DNA of 64,000 bases from Frateuria_A sp035943815 (GCF_035943815.1 NZ_DASZBU010000012.1:248001-312000); one strand, 5' to 3'; positions 17,752 to 26,422 are shown, counted from the stretch's first letter. Made by a program: numbers and translations. Notes: generated from the letters alone by a model not told the origin.

Positions 17752-19076
17752 GCGGCGTCGGTGAGGCGGCCGGACGCCTGGACTGGATCAGTCGCCCCGC
17801 GGGGCCGCCGCTGCGCGGTGCGCTCGCCGTGCCGGGTGACAAGTCCGTCTCGCACCGCGCCCTGATGCTGGGAGCGCTGGCCGAGGGCGAGTCCCACATC
17901 CGCGGCTTCCTCGAAGGCGAAGACACCCGCGCCACCGCCGCGGTGTTCGCGCAGCTGGGCGTGTCGATCCAGACTCCCGCGCCCGGCGAGCGGCTGGTGC
18001 ACGGCGTCGGCCTGCACGGTCTACGCGGCGCCAGAGGGCCGCTCGACTGCGGCAATGCCGGCACCGGCATGCGCCTGCTCACGGGCCTGCTGGCCGGCCA
18101 GGCGTTCGACTCGACGCTGGTGGGTGACGAGTCCCTTTCGCGCCGGCCCATGCGCCGCGTCACCGAGCCGCTGGTGGCCATGGGGGCACGCATCGACACG
18201 CGCGAAGGTTTGCCGCCGCTGCACATTCACGGCGGCAGGCGCCTCCATGGCATCCGCTACGAGCTGCCGGTGGCAAGCGCGCAGGTGAAGTCCGCGTTGC
18301 TGCTTGCCGGCCTCTACGCCGAGGGGGAAACCGAGATCCTCGAGCCGCATCCGACCCGCGACTACACCGAACGCATGCTGGCCGCATTCGGCTGGCCGAT
18401 CGAATTCGGTCCCGGCCGCGCGAGCCTGACTGGCGGACACGCCCTGCGCGCGACCGACGTGCAGGTACCTGCCGACTTTTCCTCGGCCGCGTTCTTCCTT
18501 GTGGCCGCCAGCCTGGTACCCGGCTCGGAGTTGCTGCTGCGCGCAGTCGGCCTCAATCCGCGCCGCACCGGCCTGCTGCAGGCGCTCAAGCTGATGGGTG
18601 CCGACATCGAGGTGCTGAACGCGCGCCAGAGCGGCGGCGAGCCGGTCGCCGACCTGCGCGTGCGCCACGCGCCGCTGCACGGCATCGAGCTGCCCGGAGC
18701 GCTGGTGCCGGACATGATCGACGAGTTCCCCGCCTTGTTCATTGCCGCCGCAGCGGCGCGGGGCCGCACGGTGATCCGCGGCGCGGCAGAGTTGCGCGTG
18801 AAGGAATCCGACCGCATCGCCAGCATGGCGGCGGGCCTGCGCGCGCTCGGCGTGTCGGTGGAGGAGACGCCCGATGGAGCGCTCGTCACCGGCGGCACGC
18901 TGGGGCCGGGCACGGTCGAGGGCCATGGCGACCACCGCGTGGCGATGAGCTTTGCCGTCGCCGGCCTGGTCGCTGCGGGTGAGATCCGTATCGAGGATTG
19001 CCGCAACGTGGCCACCTCGTTCCCGGGGTTCCTCGAACTCGCCAACGGTTGCGGCTTCGCCTTGGCGGAAGCCTAG
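17748..19076 (+). CDS. aroA: 3-phosphoshikimate 1-carboxyvinyltransferase (EPSP synthase)
   Basis: Sixth step of the shikimate pathway. 442 residues. Motifs: GDKSVSHRALM (30-40, Lys32/Ser33/Arg37 for shikimate-3-phosphate), LDCGNAGTGMRLLTG, RPMRRV, DEFPALFIAAA, RVKESDRI and GDHRVAMSFA. The likely start is a TTG that overlaps the pheA stop (TTGA); no in-frame ATG or GTG precedes the conserved part, and a CTG ten codons on is the only other option. The rare start plus overlap implies translation dependent on pheA. Confidence 0.95.
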   Translation: MSGVGEAAGRLDWISRPAGPPLRGALAVPGDKSVSHRALMLGALAEGESHIRGFLEGEDTRATAAVFAQLGVSIQTPAPGERLVHGVGLHGLRGARGPLDCGNAGTGMRLLTGLLAGQAFDSTLVGDESLSRRPMRRVTEPLVAMGARIDTREGLPPLHIHGGRRLHGIRYELPVASAQVKSALLLAGLYAEGETEILEPHPTRDYTERMLAAFGWPIEFGPGRASLTGGHALRATDVQVPADFSSAAFFLVAASLVPGSELLLRAVGLNPRRTGLLQALKLMGADIEVLNARQSGGEPVADLRVRHAPLHGIELPGALVPDMIDEFPALFIAAAAARGRTVIRGAAELRVKESDRIASMAAGLRALGVSVEETPDGALVTGGTLGPGTVEGHGDHRVAMSFAVAGLVAAGEIRIEDCRNVATSFPGFLELANGCGFALAEA

Positions 19077-19170
19077 CCACGCATGACTCCCTTCTCCCGC
19101 CGGGAGGGGAACCAAGGGTTGCGCCCCATGCGATGCTAGGCTCGCCGCCTTTCCTCCAGCCATCCGAGCC

Positions 19171-19947
19171 ATGCCAGCCCTTCCTTTCATCGTCGCCATT
19201 CCGGCCCGCTACGGTTCCACCCGCCTGCCGGCCAAACCCCTGCGCGCGATCGCAGGCGTGCCGATGGTCGTGCGGGTGGCACAGCGTGCGCTGCAGGCCG
19301 GCGCGAGCCAGGTGGTGGTGGCGGTGGACGACGCGCGCATCGCCGCGGCGCTGGAAGGGCAGGGCGTGGACATCTGCATGACCCGCGCCGATCACGCCTC
19401 CGGGAGCGACCGCCTGGCCGAGGTCGCCGCCCGTTACGCCTGGCCGGACGATGCCATCGTGGTCAACCTGCAGGGCGACGAACCTTTCGCCCCTGCCGCC
19501 GGCATCCGCGAGGTTGCTCGTGCGCTCGCCGAGGACGATGCGCCGGTCGCCACGCTGGCGACACCGGTCACCGAGGCGCACGAGCTGTTCGACCCCAACG
19601 TGGTCAAGCTGGTGCGGGCTGCGGACGGACGTGCGCTGTACTTCAGTCGCGCGCCTCTGCCGTGGGCGCGCGACGCCTTCTCGATCGACCGCAAGACCTT
19701 GCCCGCGAACGTGCCCTTCCTGCGCCATATCGGCATCTATGCCTACCGCGCCGGCTTCCTTGCCCGCTATACCGGCCTGTCGCGCACGCCGCTGGAGCAG
19801 GCCGAATCGCTGGAGCAGCTGCGCGTGCTCGAGCATGGCTTTGCGATCGCCGTGCGGCTGACGCCCGAGCCTTTCCCGCCGGGCATCGACACCGAGGCCG
19901 ACTTGCAGCGTGCCGAGCGCTGGCTCGCCGGCCGCGCGCAGACGTAG
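19171..19947 (+). CDS. kdsB: 3-deoxy-manno-octulosonate cytidylyltransferase
   Basis: Activates KDO as CMP-KDO for lipid A inner-core synthesis. 258 residues, normal size. The nucleotide-binding motif PARYGSTRLPAKPL is at 11-24, followed by GVPMVVRVAQRA, VNLQGDEPF, YFSRAPLPW, and HIGIYAYR near the C-terminus, all diagnostic of KdsB. It stands alone between aroA (94 bp) and uvrC (107 bp). Confidence 0.96.
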   Translation: MPALPFIVAIPARYGSTRLPAKPLRAIAGVPMVVRVAQRALQAGASQVVVAVDDARIAAALEGQGVDICMTRADHASGSDRLAEVAARYAWPDDAIVVNLQGDEPFAPAAGIREVARALAEDDAPVATLATPVTEAHELFDPNVVKLVRAADGRALYFSRAPLPWARDAFSIDRKTLPANVPFLRHIGIYAYRAGFLARYTGLSRTPLEQAESLEQLRVLEHGFAIAVRLTPEPFPPGIDTEADLQRAERWLAGRAQT

Positions 19948-20054
19948 CCGCCGGAACCGCCGGCCAGGCTCGTCCGGACAGGCTCGCCCGGGTTGGTCCA
20001 TGCGTTCGGCACGCAGTTACGGCCTCCCGCGCCGGAGCGGCTAGAATCCAAGGC

Positions 20055-21881
20055 ATGCAGTCCCCCCAGACGCCGCCGTTCGACGGCAAGGCCTTCGTCC
20101 AGACCCTGACCACCTCGCCCGGCGTCTACCGCTACTTCGACGCCGAGGGCGAGCTGCTGTACGTGGGCAAGGCGGGCAACCTCAGGAAGCGTGTCGGCAG
20201 CTACTTCCTAAAGCCGCGCATGGAGCCGCGCATCAACGCAATGATTTCGCAGATCGCCCGCTGCGAAACCACCGTCACGCGCACCGAGGGCGAGGCGCTG
20301 CTGCTCGAGTCGCAGCTGATCAAATCGCTCAAGCCGCGCTACAACATCCTGCTGCGCGACGACAAGAGCTACCCCTACATCTACCTCTCCGGCGGCGAGG
20401 ACTATCCGCGGCTGGCCTTCCACCGCGGCGCCAAGAACCTGCCCGGGCGCTTCTTCGGGCCATACCCGAGCGCCTTCGCCGTGCGCGAAAGCCTCAACCT
20501 GATGCAAAAGCTGTTCAAGGTGCGCCAGTGCGAGGACAGCTACTTCCGCAACCGCTCGCGACCCTGCCTGCAGCACCAGATCGGCCGCTGCACCGCGCCC
20601 TGCGTGGGACTGATCGGCGTGGAGGACTACGCCGCCGACGTGCGCCATGCGCAGATGTTCCTGGAAGGGCGCAGCAGCGCGGTGATCGACGAACTGGCCG
20701 CATCCATGGAAAAGGCGGCCGCTGAACTCCATTTCGAGCGCGCCGCGGCCTTGCGCGACCAGGTCGCCGCGCTGCGCAAGCTGCAGGCACAGCACCACGT
20801 GCAGGGGGCCAGTGCCGACATGGACGTGATCGCCTGCCGCATCGAGGGCGGCATGGCGTGCGTGAGCGTGCTGTTCTTCCGCAACGGCATCAGCCTGGGC
20901 ACGCGCGACTTCTTTCCGCGCTTGCCGCTGGATGCCGAGCCGGCGGACGTGCTGGCCCAGTTCATCGCGCAGTACTACCTGGAGCGTCCGGTGCCGCGCG
21001 AGCTCATCCTGTGCGATCCGATTCCCGACCAGGCCCTGCTGGCGCAGGTGTTGTGCGAGCAGGCCGGCCACGCGGTGGAGATCAAGTCCAGCGTGCGCGG
21101 GGAGCGCGCCCGATTCCTGCAGATGGCCGAGCGCAATGCGCAGGCCTCGCTGACCTCACGCCTGGCCAGCCGGCAGACGCTTGGCGCCCGCTTCGAGGAT
21201 CTGCAGAAGCTGCTCGAGTTGCCCGATCCGCCGCGGCGCATCGAGTGCTTCGACATCAGCCACACGATGGGCGAGGCGACCGTCGCCTCCTGTGTGGTGT
21301 TCGGGCCGGAGGGGCCGGAGAAGTCGCATTACCGCCGTTTCAACATCGCCGGCATCACGCCGGGCGACGACTACGCGGCCATGCACCAGGCGCTCATCCG
21401 GCGCTTCCGCAAGGTGACGGCAGGCGAGGGGGCCAGGCCGGACCTGCTGCTGATCGATGGCGGCGGCGGACAGGTTGCACAGGCGCTGGACGTGCTGGCC
21501 GAGCTCGGCGTCGACGGAACCGAAGTGGTGGGCGTGGCGAAAGGGCCCGGACGACGCGCAGGCGAGGAGACCCTGGTGCTGGCCCGCTCCGGGCGCGAGA
21601 TCCATCCTGGTCCGGCCTCTCCCGCGTTGCACCTGGTGGCGGCGGTGCGCGACGAGGCGCACCGCTTCGCCATCAGCGGCCACCGCAAGCGCCGCGAGAA
21701 GGCGCGCGAGCGCAGCGTGCTAGAGGACGTGCCCGGTATCGGTGCGCGCCGCCGTGCGGCGCTGCTGAAGGCCTTCGGCGGCCTGGCCGGGGTGGAGGCG
21801 GCCGGGGTGGAGGAACTGGCATCGATCAAGGGCATCGACCGCGGCCTGGCAGAGCGCATCTATGCCGCCCTGCACGGATAG
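20055..21881 (+). CDS. uvrC: UvrABC system protein C (excinuclease subunit)
   Basis: Makes both incisions in nucleotide excision repair. 608 residues. GIY-YIG nuclease domain at about 20-95 (GVYRYF ... LLYVGKAGNLRKRVGSYF), a Cys-rich segment from Cys159 (CEDSYF, SRPCL, GRCTAPC) that matches the iron-sulfur ligands reported for UvrC, a UVR domain near 200-235 for UvrB contact, the RNase H-like 3' nuclease with CFDISH, GDDYAAM and LLIDGGGGQ, and tandem helix-hairpin-helices at the C-terminus (DVPGIGARRR, IKGIDRGLAE). pgsA follows 49 bp later, an old gamma-proteobacterial linkage. Confidence 0.97.
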   Translation: MQSPQTPPFDGKAFVQTLTTSPGVYRYFDAEGELLYVGKAGNLRKRVGSYFLKPRMEPRINAMISQIARCETTVTRTEGEALLLESQLIKSLKPRYNILLRDDKSYPYIYLSGGEDYPRLAFHRGAKNLPGRFFGPYPSAFAVRESLNLMQKLFKVRQCEDSYFRNRSRPCLQHQIGRCTAPCVGLIGVEDYAADVRHAQMFLEGRSSAVIDELAASMEKAAAELHFERAAALRDQVAALRKLQAQHHVQGASADMDVIACRIEGGMACVSVLFFRNGISLGTRDFFPRLPLDAEPADVLAQFIAQYYLERPVPRELILCDPIPDQALLAQVLCEQAGHAVEIKSSVRGERARFLQMAERNAQASLTSRLASRQTLGARFEDLQKLLELPDPPRRIECFDISHTMGEATVASCVVFGPEGPEKSHYRRFNIAGITPGDDYAAMHQALIRRFRKVTAGEGARPDLLLIDGGGGQVAQALDVLAELGVDGTEVVGVAKGPGRRAGEETLVLARSGREIHPGPASPALHLVAAVRDEAHRFAISGHRKRREKARERSVLEDVPGIGARRRAALLKAFGGLAGVEAAGVEELASIKGIDRGLAERIYAALHG

Positions 21882-21930
21882 CCCGCGAATCCCTGTGCCA
21901 CACTGATGCCGATCACCGACGGATAGCACC

Positions 21931-22545
21931 ATGCACATCAACCTACCCACCTGGCTGACCCTGTTCCGCGTGGCGCTGCTGCCGGTGATGGTGGTGGTTT
22001 TCTACTGGAAGTTTCCCGGCCACAACATCACCGCCGCGGTGGTGTTCCTGCTGGCGGCGATCACCGACTGGCTGGATGGCTATCTGGCGCGCAGGCTCAA
22101 CCTCACTTCGGCCTTCGGCGCATTCCTCGACCCGGTGGCCGACAAGCTCATGGTCGCGGTGACGCTGTTCCTGCTGGTCGAATCCCATCGCGGCGGCTGG
22201 CCGGGCATCCTGATGGCGGTGACCGCGGCGATCATCGTGGGACGCGAGATCAGCATCTCCGCGCTGCGCGAATGGATGGCCGAGATCGGCATGCGTGCAA
22301 CGGTCAAGGTCGCCTTCATCGGCAAGCTCAAGACGGTGATGCAGATGATCGCGCTGGTGGTACTGATCGTTCAGCACGAGAAGAGCGCCGAGGCGCTGCG
22401 GCTGTACCACATCGGCGAAGGTTTGCTGGTGATCGCCGGCGTGCTGACGATATGGTCGGGCCTGCATTACGTGCGCTCAGCCTGGCCGATGTTGCGCGGC
22501 GACCCACCCAAGCAGCCTGGCGAAGGTATGGATGCCGAGGCTTGA
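21931..22545 (+). CDS. pgsA: CDP-diacylglycerol--glycerol-3-phosphate 3-phosphatidyltransferase
   Basis: Makes phosphatidylglycerophosphate, the committed step to phosphatidylglycerol and cardiolipin. 204-residue inner-membrane protein. The CDP-alcohol phosphotransferase motif is complete: Asp46, Asp49-Gly50, Ala53-Arg54, Gly63, Asp67, Asp71. Hydrophobic helices surround it. The order uvrC-pgsA-tRNA(Gly-Cys-Leu) matches E. coli uvrC-pgsA-glyW-cysT-leuZ. The -35 box of the tRNA promoter overlaps its stop codon. Confidence 0.96.
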   Translation: MHINLPTWLTLFRVALLPVMVVVFYWKFPGHNITAAVVFLLAAITDWLDGYLARRLNLTSAFGAFLDPVADKLMVAVTLFLLVESHRGGWPGILMAVTAAIIVGREISISALREWMAEIGMRATVKVAFIGKLKTVMQMIALVVLIVQHEKSAEALRLYHIGEGLLVIAGVLTIWSGLHYVRSAWPMLRGDPPKQPGEGMDAEA

Positions 22546-22569
22546 CGGGTCGTTTTTCGCCGCTAAAAT
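22542..22569 (+). promoter_or_regulatory. Sigma70-type promoter for the first tRNA-Gly
   Basis: TTGACG, a 16-bp spacer, then TAAAAT, ending 13 bp before the mature tRNA 5' end. The -35 box includes the pgsA stop codon. GCGCGGCTCC after the -10 could act as the stringent discriminator common at stable-RNA promoters. Confidence 0.65.
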
Positions 22570-22582
22570 GCGCGGCTCCGAT

Positions 22583-22658
<76 letters not shown>

Positions 22659-22667
22659 GTTTCGATC

Positions 22668-22692
22668 GAAGCCCCGGCCATGCCGGGGCTTC
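22668..22692 (+). terminator. Hairpin between the two tRNA-Gly genes
   Basis: GAAGCCCCGGC, loop CAT, GCCGGGGCTTC: an 11-bp perfect stem starting 10 bp after the first tRNA. Only GTCGTTTG follows, so termination may be partial; it could equally guide RNase processing of the tRNA precursor. Confidence 0.55.
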
Positions 22693-22783
22693 GTCGTTTG
22701 GCGTCGGTGTATCGCGGGCTGCTGGCGTTGCTTGCGAGGCCTTCCCATCCGGACGCTTTCTGCTATGATTTCCAACTCTTGAT

Positions 22784-22859
<76 letters not shown>

Positions 22860-22870
22860 GTTTCCTGAAA

Positions 22871-22897
22871 CCTCGGACCACCGGGGTTTTGTTTTTT
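22871..22897 (+). terminator. Rho-independent terminator after the second tRNA-Gly
   Basis: CCTCGG, loop ACCA, CCGGGG (one G-U pair), then TTTTGTTTTTT. This is a classical intrinsic terminator and would separate tRNA-Gly from tRNA-Cys unless read through. Confidence 0.8.
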
Positions 22898-22928
22898 GAG
22901 CGGACCGCACACGCGTTCCGCGCGCGAT

Positions 22929-23002
22929 GGCCAGGTGGCAGAGTGGTCATGCAGCGGCCTGCAAAGCCGTGTACGCCGGTTCGATTCCGACCCTGGCCTC
23001 CA
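22929..23002 (+). tRNA. cysT: tRNA-Cys (GCA)
   Basis: 74 nt including encoded CCA. Acceptor GGCCAGG pairs with CCTGGCC; GCA anticodon in CCT-GCA-AAG; T-arm GGTTCGATTCC. It occupies the cysT position of the conserved glyW-cysT-leuZ order. Confidence 0.96.
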
Positions 23003-23019
23003 TTGCGCAATCTTCGAAG

Positions 23020-23046
23020 GGCCCGCTACGGCGGGCCTTTTTTTTG
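23020..23046 (+). terminator. Rho-independent terminator after tRNA-Cys
   Basis: GGCCCGC, loop TACG, GCGGGCC, then a run of nine T. It starts 17 bp after the tRNA 3' end. Confidence 0.85.
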
Positions 23047-23145
23047 CTTGCAGTACAAGTAGCCCGGCTCTCTTGCACACGCGACCTGCTCATGAAAAGG
23101 TAGGTGGGACTTCGCGTGCTGCTAGCATGGCTGGTTCACGCATCC

Positions 23146-23232
23146 GCCCGGATGGCGAAACTGGTAGACGCAAGGGACTTAAAATCCCTCAGCCGCAAGG
23201 CTATGCGGGTTCGACCCCCGCTCCGGGCACCA
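23146..23232 (+). tRNA. leuZ: tRNA-Leu (TAA)
   Basis: 87 nt with encoded CCA. Acceptor GCCCGGA pairs with TCCGGGC; anticodon loop CTTAAAA gives TAA; a long variable arm (CTCAGCCGCAAGGCTATG) marks a class II tRNA. A receiver-domain gene starts only 18 bp after its CCA. Confidence 0.96.
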
Positions 23233-23250
23233 ACTGGTTCCACGGTTTTC

Positions 23251-23709
23251 ATGTCCATTCGGTCCATTTCCGATATGTCGGGGCAGTGCGGCGCGGCGCC
23301 GGAGGCTGCTGCGACTTCCGTTGCCGCGGTGGGGGCACCGGTAAGCGATCCGAAGCCGTTGGCGGTCCTGCTGGTGGAGGACGATGTCCTGATCCGCATG
23401 GATGCGGCCGACATGCTGAGAGACCTCGGGCACGAGGTAGTGGAAACCGAATACGGCCCGGACGCCCTGGCCGTGCTGCGCGAACGGCACATCGACGTGC
23501 TGGTCACCGACGTGGGACTGCCGGGCATGTCGGGTACGGAGCTTGCGGAGCGGGCCCGCCAGTTGCAGCCGGGCATCGGCCTGGTCTTTGCCACCGGCCA
23601 CACGGAATTGCAGGATGGGGAGGAAGGGGCGCGCGTGACCGTCCTGGGCAAGCCCTACGACAGCGCGAGCCTGGCGCAGAGTCTGAGCCGCGCGCACGGC
23701 CCGGCATAG
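23251..23709 (+). CDS. Orphan single-domain response regulator (REC only)
   Basis: 152 residues: a 35-residue Ala-rich leader and one CheY-like receiver domain. Acidic pocket Asp44/Asp45 (VEDD), phosphoacceptor Asp87 (VTDVGLPGM), Thr115 (ATGH) and Lys134 (GKPYD) are all present, so it should be phosphorylatable. There is no output domain and no kinase beside it. Neither possible ATG (here or 23275) has a strong ribosome-binding site. With only 18 bp after tRNA-Leu, transcription probably comes through the tRNA gene. Confidence 0.85.
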   Translation: MSIRSISDMSGQCGAAPEAAATSVAAVGAPVSDPKPLAVLLVEDDVLIRMDAADMLRDLGHEVVETEYGPDALAVLRERHIDVLVTDVGLPGMSGTELAERARQLQPGIGLVFATGHTELQDGEEGARVTVLGKPYDSASLAQSLSRAHGPA

Positions 23710-23723
23710 GGCCCACGCCGGAC

Positions 23724-23762
23724 AAAAAGAAGGCCGGCATCCGCTTGCGCGTCATGCCGGCC
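23724..23762 (-). terminator. Rho-independent terminator of ssrA
   Basis: Read on the minus strand: GGCCGGCAT, a 13-nt loop, ATGCCGGCC, then TTCTTTTTG, about 25 bp beyond the tmRNA 3' end. It also forms a stem at the end of the convergent receiver gene, without a T-run in that direction. Confidence 0.8.
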
Positions 23763-23786
23763 GTCCTGCATCACTCGATGCCGTGT

Positions 23787-24140
<354 letters not shown>

Positions 24141-24145
24141 GGGGA

Positions 24146-24218
24146 AACGCTGAGCTGGTCAGTCGTGAAAGTATATGGGCCGGCGCCATGCGCTTCAATG
24201 CGCGCGGAGCTCAGCGTT
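24146..24218. repeat. 11-bp inverted repeat enclosing the ssrA promoter
   Basis: AACGCTGAGCT at 24146-24156 and its exact complement AGCTCAGCGTT at 24208-24218 frame the ssrA promoter. The distal arm starts at the smpB stop codon. In smpB read-through RNA it forms a stem with a 51-nt loop followed by TTTCCCC. Confidence 0.6.
24170..24198 (-). promoter_or_regulatory. Sigma70 promoter of ssrA
   Basis: On the minus strand TTGAAG (24198-24193), a 17-bp spacer and TATACT (24175-24170). Transcription would start near 24163, giving a leader of about 23 nt before the mature 5' end made by RNase P. Confidence 0.75.
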
Positions 24219-24709
24219 CAGGCCTCGCGGTTGTGGGCGCGCATGGTGCGCTGCTTCTCGCGTTGCCAGTCGCGTTCCTTTTCAGCGTCGCGCTTGTCGT
24301 GCGCCTGCTTGCCACGCGCCAGGCCGATCTCCACCTTGACCTTGTTGCCCTTCCAGTACATCGCGATCGGCACCAGGGTGTAGCCCTTGCGCTCGACGGC
24401 GCCGATCAGCTGGTCGATCTCCTGCTTGTGCAGGAGCAGCTTGCGCGTGCGGCGGTCCTCGGCGATCACGTGGGTGGAGGCGCTGATCAGCGGCGGAATC
24501 GAGGTGCCCACCAGGAAGATCTCGCCCTTGAGCACCACCGCGTAACCGTCGCCGAAGTTGATCCGGCCGGCGCGCAGCGCCTTCAACTCCCAGCCCTGCA
24601 GGGCGATGCCGGCCTCGTAGCGCTGGTCGATGTGGTACTCGTGCCGAGCGCGCTTGTTGAGCGCGATGGTGCCGCCGGCGTGCTTGTCCTTGTCCTTCGC
24701 TTTTGCCAT
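24218..24709 (-). CDS. smpB: SsrA-binding protein
   Basis: Binds tmRNA and places it in the ribosomal A site and mRNA channel. 163 residues. OB-barrel motifs NKRARHEYHID, GWELKALRAGRINFGDGYAVV and KGYTLVPIAMYWKGNKVKVEIGLARGK split by short variable parts, and the basic C-terminal tail KRDAEKERDWQREKQR that becomes helical in the ribosome. The start at MAKAKDKDK is standard for the family. ssrA follows and ratA is divergent. Confidence 0.96.
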   Translation of the reverse strand: MAKAKDKDKHAGGTIALNKRARHEYHIDQRYEAGIALQGWELKALRAGRINFGDGYAVVLKGEIFLVGTSIPPLISASTHVIAEDRRTRKLLLHKQEIDQLIGAVERKGYTLVPIAMYWKGNKVKVEIGLARGKQAHDKRDAEKERDWQREKQRTMRAHNREA

Positions 24710-24780
24710 GTCCGCTAGACTTGCGCCTTTGCCGATGCCGCCGGAATCCGGGGCACCGGGCATGATGAGTGAGGTCACCC

Positions 24781-25209
24781 GTGATCGAAATCCGACGAAG
24801 CGCCCTGGTCAACTACACGCCGGCGCAAATGTTCGATCTGGTCAACGATGTGGAAGCATACCCAAAGCGCTTCTCCTGGTGTGCCGGCGCGCAGGTGCTC
24901 GAGCGCGAGGGTGACGTGCTGGTGGCGCGCCTGGACCTGAAGTTCGCCGGCTTGCGCCAGAGCTTCACTACCCGCAATACCACCGAGCCGCCGCAGCGCC
25001 TGCACATGCATCTGGTGGAAGGTCCGTTCCGCAGCCTGGATGGGGTATGGGCGTTCGTTGCGCTGGGCGAGCACGGCTGCAAGATCGCCTTCGCGCTGGA
25101 TTTCGATTACGTAGGTTTGGGCGCCGGCGCGATCAAGTTGGGTTTCCAGGGCCTTGCCACGCGCATGGTCGAGGATTTCAGCCGCGAGGCCCGGCGTGCC
25201 TACGGCTGA
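24781..25209 (+). CDS. ratA: RatA-type START-like protein (ubiquinone-binding COQ10 family)
   Basis: 142-residue START/polyketide-cyclase-like fold protein. Conserved VNYTPAQMFDLVNDVEAYPKRF with SWCAGAQV, then LVEGPFRSLDGVWAF. E. coli RatA was reported to block 70S assembly; homologues of the COQ10 type are thought to bind ubiquinone, and both ideas are open. A GTG start with GAGG six bases upstream is better supported than the GTG four codons earlier. It is co-transcribed with the rnfH/ratB gene 4 bp later. Confidence 0.9.
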   Translation: MIEIRRSALVNYTPAQMFDLVNDVEAYPKRFSWCAGAQVLEREGDVLVARLDLKFAGLRQSFTTRNTTEPPQRLHMHLVEGPFRSLDGVWAFVALGEHGCKIAFALDFDYVGLGAGAIKLGFQGLATRMVEDFSREARRAYG

Positions 25210-25213
25210 GATC

Positions 25214-25474
25214 ATGGTGGAGGTAGTACTGGCGCTGCCCGAGCGCGTGTTGCTGCGGCGGGTGCATCTCGCTGCGGACGCTACCGTGGCCCAGGCGGTC
25301 GCCGCCGCAGGCCTGGAAGGCGAGGGCGTGTCGGTCGATCACCAGCGGTTGGGCATCTATGGCCGGCGCGTGGCGCCGGACCAGCGGCTGCGCGATGGCG
25401 ACCGGGTCGAGCTCTACCGGTCGCTCACGCTGGATCCCAAGGACGCGAGGCGCCGTCGCGCCCGCGGTCGCTAA
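25214..25474 (+). CDS. rnfH: RnfH family ubiquitin-like protein (RatB)
   Basis: 86 residues with a beta-grasp fold typical of RnfH (UPF0125): VEVVLALPERVLLRRV at the N-terminus, VDHQRLGIYGRRV, LRDGDRVELYRSL and the basic DPKDARRRRARGR tail. Function is not settled; in many Proteobacteria it pairs with ratA next to smpB, exactly as here. The ATG follows the ratA stop by 4 bp. It converges on bamE with 3 bp between stops. Confidence 0.9.
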   Translation: MVEVVLALPERVLLRRVHLAADATVAQAVAAAGLEGEGVSVDHQRLGIYGRRVAPDQRLRDGDRVELYRSLTLDPKDARRRRARGR

Positions 25475-25477
25475 CGA

Positions 25478-25930
25478 TCAGGGCGTGCCGCTGCCACCGG
25501 GCATGCCGGAGCCGCTGTCTTCGCCGCCGCTCTTGCTCTTGTCGCCCTGGGTTTCATCGACCGGGTAGGAGGCGTGGTACTTCTTGCTGTCCTTGAGCAT
25601 CTGTTCCGGATCCTGCGCGAAGAAGTCGCCCTCGGTACGCACCAGGGTGTCGTTGTTGAAGGTGAGCGTGAACGTGCGGATCTTGATCGCTCCACCGCGA
25701 TGCTGCTGGGTGGAAACGTAGTCCCAGCGGTTGTCGTTGAACGGCGTATGCACCGACGGCGAACCCAGCAACACGAGCACTTGATGCTTGGTCATGCCGG
25801 GCTGGAGCTGGTCGACGATTTTCTTGTCCAGGACGTTGCCTTGCTGCACGTCGGGGACATAGACCAGTCCACAGCCTGCCAGCGAGAGCGCCAGCATGGC
25901 CGAACCGAGCGTGCGAATCAGCTTGTGCAT
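25478..25930 (-). CDS. bamE: Outer membrane protein assembly factor BamE (SmpA/OmlA lipoprotein)
   Basis: Lipoprotein subunit of the BAM beta-barrel assembly machine. 150 residues: signal peptide with lipobox LAGC (lipidated Cys20), then the BamE fold with GNVLDKKIVDQLQPGMTKHQVLVLLGSP and NDNRWDYVSTQ. The C-terminus extends about 35 residues past the conserved domain in a Ser/Gly/Asp-rich tail (KSKSGGEDSGSGMPGG). It is divergent from fur across 75 bp, the omlA-fur arrangement known in Xanthomonas. Confidence 0.95.
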   Translation of the reverse strand: MHKLIRTLGSAMLALSLAGCGLVYVPDVQQGNVLDKKIVDQLQPGMTKHQVLVLLGSPSVHTPFNDNRWDYVSTQQHRGGAIKIRTFTLTFNNDTLVRTEGDFFAQDPEQMLKDSKKYHASYPVDETQGDKSKSGGEDSGSGMPGGSGTP

Positions 25931-26005
25931 GCGTGTTTGCGTCCGGATCGTAAAGGTGTCGGATGATACACTAACGGCCTTGGTGCGCCGTGCTTGGAAC
26001 TTGCT

Positions 26006-26422
26006 ATGGAACAGGAAACCAGAGAACTGCGCCGGGTCGGCTTGAAGGTCACCCATCCGCGCATGCGGATCCTGCAGATCTTCGAGGAGGAGGGCGTGCA
26101 GCACCTCACCGCCGAGGATATCTACAAGAAGCTGCTCGCGGACCAGGAAGACATCGGACTTGCCACCGTCTACCGCGTCCTGACCCAGTTCGAGGCCGCG
26201 GGCATCGTGGTCAAGCACAACTTCGAAGGCGGCCATGCCGTCTACGAGCTCGACCGCGGCAAGCATCACGACCACATGATCGACGTAGACAGCGGCAAGG
26301 TCATCGAGTTCGTCAGCGAGGAGATCGAGCGGCTGCAGCAGGAGATCGCCGCCAAGCACGGCTACGTGCTGGAGGACCACAGCCTGGTGCTGTACGTGCG
26401 CTCGAAGGGGAAAGGGCGCTGA
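26006..26422 (+). CDS. fur: Ferric uptake regulator
   Basis: Fe2+-dependent repressor of iron uptake genes. 138 residues: winged helix (KVTHPRMRILQIFEE ... DIGLATVYRVLTQFEAAGIV) and dimer domain with metal ligands in HHDHMIDVDSGKVIEF. The CxxC of E. coli Fur is replaced by MIDVDSG, as in pseudomonad-type Fur, so it lacks that structural zinc site. A TTG four codons upstream keeps the frame but ATG MEQETR matches the family. The 75-bp bamE-fur spacer must hold both promoters. Confidence 0.95.
   Translation: MEQETRELRRVGLKVTHPRMRILQIFEEEGVQHLTAEDIYKKLLADQEDIGLATVYRVLTQFEAAGIVVKHNFEGGHAVYELDRGKHHDHMIDVDSGKVIEFVSEEIERLQQEIAAKHGYVLEDHSLVLYVRSKGKGR

Noticed and set aside
19088..19112. CTCCCG/CGGGAG hairpin after aroA as a defined element
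   Set aside because: Short imperfect stem without a T-run; too little to call.
24769..25209. ratA as an active toxin with RnfH as antitoxin
   Set aside because: The pair is a core housekeeping arrangement next to smpB and sequence alone does not support a toxin-antitoxin role.
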